64,000 nucleotides of DNA. Origin: Geomonas oryzae (GTDB taxonomy: Bacteria; Desulfobacterota; Desulfuromonadia; Geobacterales; Geobacteraceae). The position numbers were made by a program, and so were the translations under genes. This document shows positions 42,869-52,372 of the stretch, in pieces (position 1 is the stretch's first letter; the number at the start of each line of letters is the position of its first letter). The notes under the pieces were generated by a model. That model had not been told where the DNA came from. It ran no database searches and was given only the letters and a program-made list of their open reading frames with translations. The DNA lies in the NCBI RefSeq assembly GCF_004117875.1, contig NZ_RAHW01000009.1, positions 89,074 to 153,073 of the forward strand, read 5' to 3'.

Positions 42869-42952
42869 TCACTTCCTGCAAAGCCGCGAATAGATGAGAG
42901 CCAGTTCCACGGCGATAACCAGTAGAATTACGCTGTCGAAATCGATGTGCAT
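42869..42952 (-). CDS. 27-residue membrane microprotein in the Tad locus
   Basis: An ATG with GGAGGGG nine bases upstream opens a 28-codon frame. It encodes a short acidic N-terminus and one hydrophobic helix (VILLVIAVELALIY), followed by a basic end (SRLCRK). It lies in the gap between tadC and the Ig-like lipoprotein gene, in the same direction. No homologue can be named; the ribosome-binding site and single transmembrane helix are the support. Confidence 0.6.
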   Translation of the reverse strand: MHIDFDSVILLVIAVELALIYSRLCRK

Positions 42953-42983
42953 CGCGTACCCCTCCTTCGTAGTTACAGTACCG

Positions 42984-43895
42984 TCATTTAAGCAGAGTCC
43001 TGCTGATCTGTACGTAAGCCGGCCCGAGGATGACGACCAGAAGAGCGGGAAATACGAACAGGATCAGCGGGAAGATCATCTTGATGGTGGTCTTTGCGGC
43101 GGCCTCCTCGGCGATCTGCCTCCTCTTGGTGCGCAAGGTGTCGGCGTGGACGGCAAGCGCCTGGCTGAGGCTCGTGCCGAAGCGTTCCGTCTGGGCGAGC
43201 ATGGTGACGAAGGACTTCACGTCGTCGACCATGGTCCGCTCCGCCATGTCCTTTAACGACTCTATGCGCGGCTTGCCCGCGCGCGTCTCCATGGTCGCCA
43301 CCTTGATCTCCTTCGCCAGCGGGTCGTCGGCGAACTGCGGGGTTTCCGTCGTCTTGATGAGGGCGGCGTCCATGCTGAGCCCCGCGTCGACGCAGACGGT
43401 CAGAAGATCGAGGATGTCCGGCAGGGTATGAAAGATCTTCAGCTGGCGTTCGTTGTACTGGTGGTAGAGCCAGTAACTGGGTGCCAGATACCCCACTATG
43501 GCGAGGATGATGAGCACCAGCAGCAGTTGCAAATGGAGCTCGAGCCCCTTGGCCGTCACGTAAAGCAGGAAGAAAGCCCCGGGCAAAAGACAGGTGAGCA
43601 GCAGCTTCGCGCCGAAGAAGACATAGACGCTCTCCTTGCGGTAACCGGCGGCGACGAGCATCTTCGAGTACTTCCCCTGTTCCTTGGAAGAGAGGTTCAG
43701 CATCTTCCCGAATTCACCCAGTTGGTCGTACCACTTGGGGGCTTCCTCGACCAACTCGACCTTGCTCACAGGCTTCACTTCGAACTTCTCGAGCCTGTTC
43801 TGGACGATGCTGCGCCGCGACATGTACGGGTAGACGAGGGCCGCCGTCAGGAGCAGGATGGCGATGAACACCGTTGCGGTAATTGCGTAGACCAT
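42984..43895 (-). CDS. tadC: Tad pilus platform protein TadC
   Basis: The 303-residue GspF-superfamily protein has helices at the N-terminus (residues 3-23) and around 95-140 and 270-298. The conserved segment LPDILDLLTVCVDAGLSMDAAL is at about 160. TadC pairs with TadB to form the inner-membrane platform for Flp pilus assembly. It follows tadB by eight bases in transcription order. Confidence 0.9.
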   Translation of the reverse strand: MVYAITATVFIAILLLTAALVYPYMSRRSIVQNRLEKFEVKPVSKVELVEEAPKWYDQLGEFGKMLNLSSKEQGKYSKMLVAAGYRKESVYVFFGAKLLLTCLLPGAFFLLYVTAKGLELHLQLLLVLIILAIVGYLAPSYWLYHQYNERQLKIFHTLPDILDLLTVCVDAGLSMDAALIKTTETPQFADDPLAKEIKVATMETRAGKPRIESLKDMAERTMVDDVKSFVTMLAQTERFGTSLSQALAVHADTLRTKRRQIAEEAAAKTTIKMIFPLILFVFPALLVVILGPAYVQISRTLLK

Positions 43896-43903
43896 CGAGC
43901 CTC

Positions 43904-44869
43904 CTAGATCCTTATCCTGATGATCTTTCTGATGACGAACAGGCCCACGACCTGCAGGACCACGGCAAGGCCCAGGACGTAGAGCCCCCTGGTTTCCTTG
44001 TACAGGACCGACTCGTAATGCGGGTTCAGGATGTTGAACATGAAGAAGGTGAATACCGGCAGCACGCCGAGCACGTAGCCGGTCATCCTCCCCTGGGCGG
44101 TGTAGACCCTGACCTGACGCCTTATCTTCAACCGCTCTCTGATTGTCTTGGCCAGGTTTTCCAGGATCTCAGAGAGGTTCCCGCCGACGTCGTTGTTGAT
44201 GGCGATCGCGGTGGTGAAGAACCTGAGGTCCAGGCTCTCGATCCTCTCGTTCATGTTGTTCAGGCTTTCGGTGATCCTCAAGCCCAAAAGCTGCTGATCA
44301 TATGCGGTTTTGAAAAGCTCCCCCACGGGGTTCTGGATCTCTTCACCCACGAGTTGGATGGCACTGGTAAAGGAGTGCCCCGCGCGCAGCGAGCGCGAGA
44401 TCATGGTGAGGGCATCGGGAAAAAGCTCGGTGAACTTCTCAAAGCGCTGTCTGATCTTGTAGTTCAGAAAGATGAACGGAGAGAGCGAGAAACCCACCGC
44501 AACAAGTAGGGCAACGAGTATGGACTTGAACATGAAGAGCGAGATGACCAGGCCGAACAGGGTAAGCCCCGCGGCGAGGATGACAAAGCGCGACGAGGTG
44601 ATATCGAGGCCTGCGTGGTCGAGCTTCTTGTCGAGGTCCCGGGTGAGGGGGAATGAGGCGAGGATGCGGTCCAGGGGCGGCGTCTCCCGGATGATCTCAG
44701 CGCGCAGATCCTCGGGCATCCCCTGCGCGCCGGTGTCCCGGGCGAGGCGCTGCAGGCGCCTTTTCAACTCGTACTTGGGCGAGGTCCTGACGGCGGCGAC
44801 ACCTAAATAAATGGTGAGGCAGAGACAGAAGACCGCCAGGAAGGTCACGATCACGATCGGTAGCAGCAA
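43904..44869 (-). CDS. tadB: Tad pilus platform protein TadB
   Basis: The 321-residue GspF-like protein has N-terminal and central helices (about 3-25, 90-135) and FPDALTMISRSLRAGHSFTSAI at about 150, the family signature. Two C-terminal helices include VFTFFMFNILNPHYESV between them. It lies in order between tadA and tadC. Confidence 0.92.
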   Translation of the reverse strand: MLLPIVIVTFLAVFCLCLTIYLGVAAVRTSPKYELKRRLQRLARDTGAQGMPEDLRAEIIRETPPLDRILASFPLTRDLDKKLDHAGLDITSSRFVILAAGLTLFGLVISLFMFKSILVALLVAVGFSLSPFIFLNYKIRQRFEKFTELFPDALTMISRSLRAGHSFTSAIQLVGEEIQNPVGELFKTAYDQQLLGLRITESLNNMNERIESLDLRFFTTAIAINNDVGGNLSEILENLAKTIRERLKIRRQVRVYTAQGRMTGYVLGVLPVFTFFMFNILNPHYESVLYKETRGLYVLGLAVVLQVVGLFVIRKIIRIRI

Positions 44870-44881
44870 GGCGCCCTCCTC

Positions 44882-46186
<1,305 letters not shown>

Positions 46187-46249
46187 AGAAGAACCTCTCG
46201 TTTTCTGGCAGCCCCGGGTAAGCCATCACCTTAGGCGAAGCCGCGGGCG

Positions 46250-47377
46250 TCACTGTTTCGTCATCATCTCGGCAAGGTTGAGGATCGCCTTGCTCACGGG
46301 GGAGCCGGGAGAGATCCTGACCACGGGCATCCCCTTGTTGATCGACCCCACCACATCGATGTAGTCGTTGGGTATGGTCTGGTAAACGGTGGTCCCGAGG
46401 ACCTTTTCCGCGTCCTTCACCTGGATGTCCGCCTTAGGCAGATAGCGGTTCACCACGAGTTTCACCCGGTCCTTTCTGAGCCCCTTTCTTTCCATCGCCG
46501 AGAGGTAGCGCTTGCTGTTTTTAAGCGCTGGGAGGCTAAGCGTCGTGGTGAAGAGGATCAGGTCGGAGGATTCGAAGATCGCCATGTTGCATCCGGCGAG
46601 CGGGCCGCCGCAATCGACGACGACGTAGGTGAACACCCCGCGCAGGAACTCGAGGATGCGGCGCACCTGGTCCGGGGTGATCAATATGGCGTCGTCCACC
46701 TCGCTCGGCTCGGTGAGGACGAAGGGACCGGAACTGTGCCTGGTCATCACCGTCATCAGGAAGTTCGCGTCGAGTCGATCTATGTTGCTCGTCACGCTGC
46801 TGAGCGTGTAGGTGGGGCTCACGTCGAGGAAGGTGCTGATGTCGCCGGAGTAGAGGTTCAGGTCGACCAGGGCGACCCGGGTCCCTTCCGAGGCGAGGCT
46901 TGCGGCGAGGTTCACCGCGACGGTCGTGGTGCCGACCCCCCCGGTCGGGTAGTAGACCGAGAAGATCCTCCCCTTCGGGGTATCGTCCCCCCCCTTGGCG
47001 AAGAGGAAGCGCCCCACCTTCTGCAGCGCCTGTTTGAGCTCCTCCTGGGTGATGGGACGCAGCATGTACTCCACGGCGCCGGCGCGCATGAGCGACAGGA
47101 TCCAGTCCGAGCTCTTCTCGGCGGCACTGACGATCACCGAGGTCCTCGGGAACTTGGCGCAGATGAGCTGCACCTCCTGCATACCCTTTTGTATGTCGTC
47201 CACCTCGAGCATGACGACGTTCGGGGACGACTTCTCGATCATCCGCAGCCCCTCGGAGAATTCGCTCGCCGAGCCCACGATGCCTATCGTTTCCGAAAAA
47301 GGGCGCAGGGTGGCTTCTATCGCGGTCCGGGCGGAGTGATCGCTATCTATGATGACCAGTGAGATGAGTGGCTGCAT
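46250..47377 (-). CDS. cpaE: Tad localisation ATPase CpaE/TadZ
   Basis: The 375-residue protein has a receiver-like N-terminal domain (about 1-125) without a clear phosphorylation pocket. A MinD/ParA-type ATPase follows: GGVGTTTVAVNLA, where the signature lysines are absent as in many TadZ proteins. Partner site DLNLYSGDIS and switch VVDCGGPL are also present. TadZ proteins position the pilus machine at a pole or site. In order before tadA. Confidence 0.88.
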   Translation of the reverse strand: MQPLISLVIIDSDHSARTAIEATLRPFSETIGIVGSASEFSEGLRMIEKSSPNVVMLEVDDIQKGMQEVQLICAKFPRTSVIVSAAEKSSDWILSLMRAGAVEYMLRPITQEELKQALQKVGRFLFAKGGDDTPKGRIFSVYYPTGGVGTTTVAVNLAASLASEGTRVALVDLNLYSGDISTFLDVSPTYTLSSVTSNIDRLDANFLMTVMTRHSSGPFVLTEPSEVDDAILITPDQVRRILEFLRGVFTYVVVDCGGPLAGCNMAIFESSDLILFTTTLSLPALKNSKRYLSAMERKGLRKDRVKLVVNRYLPKADIQVKDAEKVLGTTVYQTIPNDYIDVVGSINKGMPVVRISPGSPVSKAILNLAEMMTKQ

Positions 47378-47401
47378 GCAACGGTCCTTTTGGCTGCGGC
47401 G

Positions 47402-48460
47402 TTATTTCACGAGTACCGGAGATTTCCCCATGAGGGAGGGATCTCCGCAGGGAAGACAGTCGAGTCTGGTGAAGGTGACCCCCGGAGAAGCCCCCTTCTC
47501 CACGTTGGTGATCCAGGCGATGGCGTACATGGTCAGCGGGTAAGGGACCGGCTGGTCCCCCGGCGGACAGGAAGCGACCGGCGCCCCGTATTTGTCCACG
47601 CCCGGCCCGACAATCGGCACGATGACCTCCCACTTGCCGTCCGCGTCACGCTGGGCCTCGAATTCCTTTTTGAGCTCCTGGACCGCCTCGCCAACGCCGT
47701 TGTTGGTGTAGATCCCCTTGTTGCAGACGTCCGGGGGGTGCAGTTCGCTGCGGATGTACTTGGCGATATCGCTTTGCGGGCCGAGATCGGTCGCCTGGGA
47801 AGAAAATGAAAAATCGGTCCACCCGACGGTGAGTTCAGGGGGGGGAGCGGTGGCGCCGGACTGCTTGAAGTAGAACTTGACCGGGGCCGCAACACTAGGC
47901 GGCGTGGCCATGGTGCACGGCGTTTCACACAAGGCGATCGGGATGGTGGGCCTCGGCGGCCGCATGGCTATCGCCTCTGCGGAAGCGGACATCTCGGGCC
48001 ACCCATCCCCTCCGCCCGGCAGCAGGGCGAAGATCTTGCCGAAGAAGAGCTGCACCTTGCCCTGTTCGGCGGCGCTTGCTCCGGCCACCGTCCTGCGTGC
48101 GACCACCCGGACCGCGTTGATCGGAAATCTGGCCGAGGAGAAGGGCGGCGTCGCGGTGGCGGTCCAGTTTCCGATGGTCACGTCCCCTTCGGTGACCGCC
48201 ACATCGTCTCCCGCCGCCTTGTTCTTAGCTGCGAACTCGATCGCCTTCTGCTTCACCGAGGCGCTGTCGCCAAGGTTCATGGCGGCACCGGCCAAGGCCG
48301 CGGCATCGGCTGCGTTTTGCAACTGTCCTCTCGTCACGTACATGTAACCCAGGTCGACGGCGAGGCTCACGAAGCCGACCAGCACCACGATCATGAGCGC
48401 GATGTAGACGACTGCGAACCCCCTGCGATCGTTTGTGATTACTCGCCTGTTGGCATCCAT
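47402..48460 (-). CDS. TadG-like pilus assembly protein
   Basis: The 352-residue protein begins with a charged leader, a prepilin-like hydrophobic helix (about residues 15-38) and the helical motif RGQLQNAADAAALAGAA, the hallmark of TadE/TadG-like minor pseudopilins. No von Willebrand domain is visible, so it is a short TadG variant. The start overlaps the secretin stop by 22 bases. Confidence 0.8.
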   Translation of the reverse strand: MDANRRVITNDRRGFAVVYIALMIVVLVGFVSLAVDLGYMYVTRGQLQNAADAAALAGAAMNLGDSASVKQKAIEFAAKNKAAGDDVAVTEGDVTIGNWTATATPPFSSARFPINAVRVVARRTVAGASAAEQGKVQLFFGKIFALLPGGGDGWPEMSASAEAIAMRPPRPTIPIALCETPCTMATPPSVAAPVKFYFKQSGATAPPPELTVGWTDFSFSSQATDLGPQSDIAKYIRSELHPPDVCNKGIYTNNGVGEAVQELKKEFEAQRDADGKWEVIVPIVGPGVDKYGAPVASCPPGDQPVPYPLTMYAIAWITNVEKGASPGVTFTRLDCLPCGDPSLMGKSPVLVK

Positions 48461-49890
48461 GACAATTCCCTCTCCTGTTCAGGAGTAAGCTTCTTGTCGG
48501 TCGGCAGCTCTGCCTTCGCCACCGGCGCGGGCTTCACGATGACGGGCGTAATGAAGAAGACCAGTTCCTTCTCCTTTATGTCTGTGCTTGTGGAGCGAAA
48601 GAGCGCCCCGAGAACCGGGATGTCGCCCAGAAGCGGGATCTTGGACATGTTCCTGATCTCCTCCTCTTGGAGCAACCCGGCAAGGACCAGGCTCTGGCCG
48701 TCCTTCAGCTCGACACTCGTGTCCACGTTTCTCGTGTCGATGATGGGGTAACCGTTCACCGGGAGGTACCCCTGGATGCTGCTCACCTCGGCCGGGTTGA
48801 TCTTCAAAGCGATCATGCCGTTTTCCAGCACCTCGGGCTTGAACTTGAGCTTTATGCCGACCGTCTCGTACCTGATGGTCGTGGTGGCCTGGCCGTTGGC
48901 GCTTTCGATGACGCTGAGCGGGATCTTGGTGCCGGCGAGGAAGTTCCCTTCCTGGGAACTCTTGACCAGAAGGTTCGGCTCGGCGAGCACCTTGGCGAGC
49001 CCCTTGGAACTGAGCGCTTGCAGCACGGAACTGATCCCCGCCGGGAAATATGAGACCCCGGCCTGGAAGGTGTCCAGCGAGCCGAGGCTTCCCAAGGTGG
49101 GCGCGATGCCGCTCAGGGACCCCCCGGGGGCACCGACGAGATTCGAGTACCCCTCCGCCGTGCTCCCCTTGGCGAAGAAGCTGATACCGAGCTTTTTGAG
49201 CGACGACTTGTCCACCTGGGCGACCTTCACCTGCAAAAGTACCTGCTGGGGCTCGTTCACCGTGATGTTGTTGATCACCTTCCCCGCGTACGCCTTGGCG
49301 ATTTCGAACGCCTTGGCCCTGGTCTGGTCGTTGGCGACGTTGCCGGAGAGAACCACGGTGTCGTTGGCGAACTGCACCTCGATGGAGTCGTTCGGGGCCA
49401 TTTCCTTCAACTGGCTCTGGATCGCTTCCCGGTCGCCGACCACCTTCAGGTCGAAGAAGGTCGGCACGGGGCGCTCGTCCCCGTCCCCCTTGGTCCATAT
49501 GATCATGCTGGTGTTGCCTATGGTGATGCCGTCCAGCTTCAGCACGTATTCCGACAGGATCTCAGGGACCACGAACTTGTTCGTGTTCGCCGCATCGGTT
49601 TCCGAGCTTCTCTTTCTGGAGACTCCGGCGGGGACGACGTTGGAGGCGTCAGCAGTCCCGGGGCGCGCCGCGACGACCGTTACGTCGGTATCCTTCTCAG
49701 TCGCCTCCTTCTTGGTGTTGGCAAGCGTTACGAGCACGATTCTCTTGTTCTGGCTTTTGAAGTCCACCAGGATGCTCTTGTACAGCCCGACCTCCAGGGG
49801 AACACCGGCATTCGCCACGGTCACATATGCGCAGGTAACCAACAACGCCCAGACCAAAAGCCGCAGTTGTTTTTTCAGGACGGTTATCAT
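48439..49890 (-). CDS. cpaC: Tad outer-membrane secretin CpaC/RcpA
   Basis: The 483-residue protein has a signal peptide, a BON-like N-domain (about 160-230: DTVVLSGNVANDQTRAKAFEIA) and a secretin domain (about 235-450: VKVAQVDKSSLKKLGISFFA, VDTSVELKDGQSLVLAGLLQ). It forms the outer-membrane channel for the Flp pilus. Start at the ATG 49890 with GAGGTG upstream. Between the CpaB and TadG-like genes. Confidence 0.92.
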   Translation of the reverse strand: MITVLKKQLRLLVWALLVTCAYVTVANAGVPLEVGLYKSILVDFKSQNKRIVLVTLANTKKEATEKDTDVTVVAARPGTADASNVVPAGVSRKRSSETDAANTNKFVVPEILSEYVLKLDGITIGNTSMIIWTKGDGDERPVPTFFDLKVVGDREAIQSQLKEMAPNDSIEVQFANDTVVLSGNVANDQTRAKAFEIAKAYAGKVINNITVNEPQQVLLQVKVAQVDKSSLKKLGISFFAKGSTAEGYSNLVGAPGGSLSGIAPTLGSLGSLDTFQAGVSYFPAGISSVLQALSSKGLAKVLAEPNLLVKSSQEGNFLAGTKIPLSVIESANGQATTTIRYETVGIKLKFKPEVLENGMIALKINPAEVSSIQGYLPVNGYPIIDTRNVDTSVELKDGQSLVLAGLLQEEEIRNMSKIPLLGDIPVLGALFRSTSTDIKEKELVFFITPVIVKPAPVAKAELPTDKKLTPEQERELSWMPTGE

Positions 49891-49924
49891 CAATGCACCT
49901 CATTTGAGCTTATGTGGTTAGCAC

Positions 49925-50851
49925 CTATTGAAGGACGAACTCCTTGGTCGTGCGGACGCCGCCGTCTATGAGGGTGACGGTGTGTCCGGACCGCTGCGGC
50001 TGGACCTGCGCCTGGGGCTTTGCCTTCGGCGCCGATACCGGGCGCGGAGCCTTGCGTGCCGGGCGCTTGGCAACTGCCTTGACGGGCTGTGGTGCGGCTT
50101 CGGGCGCCTGCGCCTGCACGGGGGGCATCGAGGAGCCGGCAAGGACCCTGGCTATGGTGGCCCCCTTGGCGTAGATGGGACCGGTGTCGGCGATGTTTCT
50201 CAAAAGAAGCTGCAGGGAGCCCTTGCTGCCGCCGACGACAAGCTTCTCCGCGTCGTCCGGCACGAGGTCTAGGGTGACCGTCGGGACGACCACGGGCTTG
50301 CCCTCTTTCTGGTCGGTGATCTGTCCGGTGGCGAGCACCGGGATGTTCTGGAGGATGATCTTGCTGATGTTCTCGTTCTGGGATCCTGGCAGGGGGGTGG
50401 TGAGGACTACGTCGACACGGTCGTTGGGCGTGATGAAACCGGCGACCCCGGCGACCTCGTTCACAGCGACGGTGACGGCCCGGTGCCCGAGGGGGATGAT
50501 GTAGGTCATGAAGCCCGACCCCGGGACACCGGCCCTTGGTTTGAGCTTCTGCTCGGTTACCGCGTCACCGCTCGAGATGGGGCGGATGGCCACGCGCCCG
50601 ACCAGGGACTTTACCTCGGAGCTGCTGCCGGGGGGAATGCTGTCCTTTGGCCAAGTGGTCACCTTCAACTGCGGCTCGGAAATCGTGCCGCCGATGGGGA
50701 TGTCACCTGCGGCCACCACTATGCTCTGTGGCTGGACCGCCTTGGTCTTATTCATCTCCGTTTGCAGATAGTGGAAGGTGAGCCAGGCCGCGATTCCCGC
50801 GAAAACAAGCGCAAGAACCGCTACAACGATTACCGCCTTCGGTCGAGTCAT
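49925..50851 (-). CDS. cpaB: Tad pilus assembly protein CpaB/RcpC
   Basis: The 308-residue inner-membrane-anchored periplasmic protein has an N-terminal helix (residues 6-26) and an SAF/CpaB-type domain (VVAAGDIPIGGTI, GHRAVTVAVNEVAGVAGFI, NDRVDVVLT). An Ala/Pro/Lys-rich segment occupies the C-terminal 70 residues. It links the platform to the secretin. AGGAGG precedes the ATG. Confidence 0.9.
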   Translation of the reverse strand: MTRPKAVIVVAVLALVFAGIAAWLTFHYLQTEMNKTKAVQPQSIVVAAGDIPIGGTISEPQLKVTTWPKDSIPPGSSSEVKSLVGRVAIRPISSGDAVTEQKLKPRAGVPGSGFMTYIIPLGHRAVTVAVNEVAGVAGFITPNDRVDVVLTTPLPGSQNENISKIILQNIPVLATGQITDQKEGKPVVVPTVTLDLVPDDAEKLVVGGSKGSLQLLLRNIADTGPIYAKGATIARVLAGSSMPPVQAQAPEAAPQPVKAVAKRPARKAPRPVSAPKAKPQAQVQPQRSGHTVTLIDGGVRTTKEFVLQ

Positions 50852-50874
50852 AGCACCTCCTGAGGGTAGGCAAG

Positions 50875-51357
50875 TTATTCATAACGCATCGAGGCAGCAC
50901 CAGTGACGATATTGGTGATGGGGATCAGTTTGGGGAGGATCGCCTCGTATTTATCCCAGGTTACTTCCACGCTGACGCTGTCGCCGGCGCTAAGCCCCGC
51001 AGGAGTCGCCAGTTCGGCATACGCGATATTGACGACAACTTCGTTTTTGGGAATGCCGTTGTAGATCGATTCGCAGATGGTCTTGTAGACCGCGCCGTTG
51101 CCGGGGGATGCGACAAACTCGGCATCGGTGCAGGACAGGGTGTGGGTGGTGGCACTGGCGGCCATGCCGTCCTTGTGCGTGGTCGCGTCGTACTTGGGGG
51201 TGACGACCGCGGTCCTCGCCGCCGCCCGCGCGGCATTGTTGAGGGTGTTCTTCAGATACATGTATCTGCCGAACTCGAAAAGTCCCATGATCAATAAAAT
51301 CAGCACGGGAAGTATTATCGCAGTCTCAACGATCGCCTGACCTTTTTGCTGATTCAT
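50875..51357 (-). CDS. tadE: TadE-like minor pseudopilin
   Basis: The 160-residue protein opens NQQKGQAIVETAIILPVLIL, the TadE prepilin-type motif with Glu after the cleavage site. A helix with NTLNNAARAAAR and a beta-rich soluble domain follow. It is the first gene after the terminator that follows the major pilin, in line with lower expression of minor pilins. Confidence 0.88.
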   Translation of the reverse strand: MNQQKGQAIVETAIILPVLILLIMGLFEFGRYMYLKNTLNNAARAAARTAVVTPKYDATTHKDGMAASATTHTLSCTDAEFVASPGNGAVYKTICESIYNGIPKNEVVVNIAYAELATPAGLSAGDSVSVEVTWDKYEAILPKLIPITNIVTGAASMRYE

Positions 51358-51443
51358 TATTTTTCCCTAACAACAAATGTCAACCACTGTATCTGCATTG
51401 GTAAACTTTTATACAAATAGACAAAGATGTCAAGCCATCTGGA

Positions 51444-51506
51444 ACAAAAAAAAGGAGAACCGGACATTGTGAAAGATTAACACTCCCCCAGTGTGTCCGA
51501 TTCTCC
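51444..51506 (-). terminator. Terminator after the Flp pilin genes
   Basis: Minus-strand stem arms 51494-51506 and 51454-51466 (GGAGAA / TTCTCC and CGGACA / TGTCCG with a one-base bulge) are followed by a run of about nine Us. It lies between flp and tadE. Confidence 0.85.
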
Positions 51507-51549
51507 GTCTTGAGTGAGATGCCTGTCAAAAACAGTCGTCAACGACCCG

Positions 51550-51750
51550 CTATTTGACAGTCATCGAGTTGTCGACCTTGCTGAAGACCTGATTCGTCTT
51601 ACTCCCCAGAGAGGTCATGATGGCGATGACCACCACCGCTATTAGCACGAGGATGAGAGCGTACTCGACCAACCCTTGACCCTTCTGGCCTTTAAGGGCT
51701 GCGAAACCGGCAAGCAGTCGAACGTAAAAAGCTTTGATCCATTCAGTCAT
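51550..51750 (-). CDS. flp: Flp-type IVb major pilin
   Basis: The 66-residue prepilin has a 20-odd residue leader, the TadV cleavage motif KGQKGQGLVEYALILVLIA with the conserved Glu, and a hydrophobic helix. A short polar tail (KTNQVFSKVDNSMTVK) follows. AAAGGAG lies ahead of the ATG at 51750; an upstream in-frame codon lacks one. It is followed by a strong terminator, so pilin can be made in excess of the machine. Confidence 0.92.
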   Translation of the reverse strand: MTEWIKAFYVRLLAGFAALKGQKGQGLVEYALILVLIAVVVIAIMTSLGSKTNQVFSKVDNSMTVK

Positions 51751-51814
51751 GGCACATCTCCTTTTCGGCTTGATATATTCCGCACTCAAAAGTCGAGATG
51801 CAGGCGAATCCCAT

Positions 51815-52009
51815 TCACTTTATGCTGCAGGTGACGCTGGAGTTGATGACCTCGTATGTGGCATTAAGCCGGTTGCCGAACCCAAGGACACCAAGGAAAA
51901 CTGCGACAGCTATAAGCAAGAGCAACAACGCATACTCAACAAGTCCCTGCCCACTACTGTCAGACCGAAAGCGCGTCCTGGCAAACTCTTTGAGGTTGAC
52001 TGCTGGCAT
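51815..52009 (-). CDS. Second Flp-type pilin
   Basis: The 64-residue protein has a leader (MPAVNLKEFARTRFRSDS), the GQGLVEYALLLLLIA processing motif with Glu, a hydrophobic helix and a tail with a Cys (SSVTCSIK). The leader differs from that of the neighbouring pilin. GGAG with five-base spacing precedes the ATG. It is transcribed first in the locus; whether it is a subunit or minor pilin is not clear. Confidence 0.85.
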   Translation of the reverse strand: MPAVNLKEFARTRFRSDSSGQGLVEYALLLLLIAVAVFLGVLGFGNRLNATYEVINSSVTCSIK

Positions 52010-52047
52010 AAATCTCCGGGTCGTGCGAGGCTGCCGTTTCGGGTTAA

Positions 52048-52076
52048 CTTGTAAATCAGTTATTAAATTATGTCAA
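52048..52076 (-). promoter_or_regulatory. Sigma-70 promoter of the Tad locus
   Basis: On the minus strand TTGACA (52076-52071) and TACAAG (52053-52048) are spaced by 17 bp, about 38 bases before the second pilin. The -10 box is imperfect. The rest of 52080-52300 shows no gene. Confidence 0.5.
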
Positions 52077-52303
52077 CTTGATGCGCTAAAATAGTAAAAT
52101 TATTTTTTTGTAATGTCGTCGTATACGATTTATATTTTATTAAATATGGTTAAGACAGTGCTGCGATGGCTGGATTCAGTATATCCTGAGCACATTGTGT
52201 GCCGCCGAAGCGGTCAAGCGAACCATTTCACTGCAATCCGCAGATATCACGACATCTTACGGATGTTAACGGGGGGGGAAGTTCGAAAGAATGACCAGGC
52301 GGG

Positions 52304-52354
52304 TGTAAGCGGACTGTAACGGAGAAGTGTAAAGAGAGTGTAAAGCTGTTGTAA
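52304..52354. promoter_or_regulatory. Phased array of five TGTAA motifs
   Basis: TGTAA starts at 52304, 52315, 52328, 52339 and 52350, i.e. spacings of 11, 13, 11 and 11 bases. This is one face of the helix. It lies between the regulator stop and the Tad promoter. A similar three-copy run occurs at 16612, 16625 and 16639. Confidence 0.5.
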
Positions 52355-52372
52355 ACGGGCCCGGCGGCGTCG

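Noticed and set aside
52113..52319. 68-residue plus-strand frame between the regulator and Tad genes
   Set aside because: It lies in a promoter-rich AT tract, lacks a ribosome-binding site and resembles no protein.
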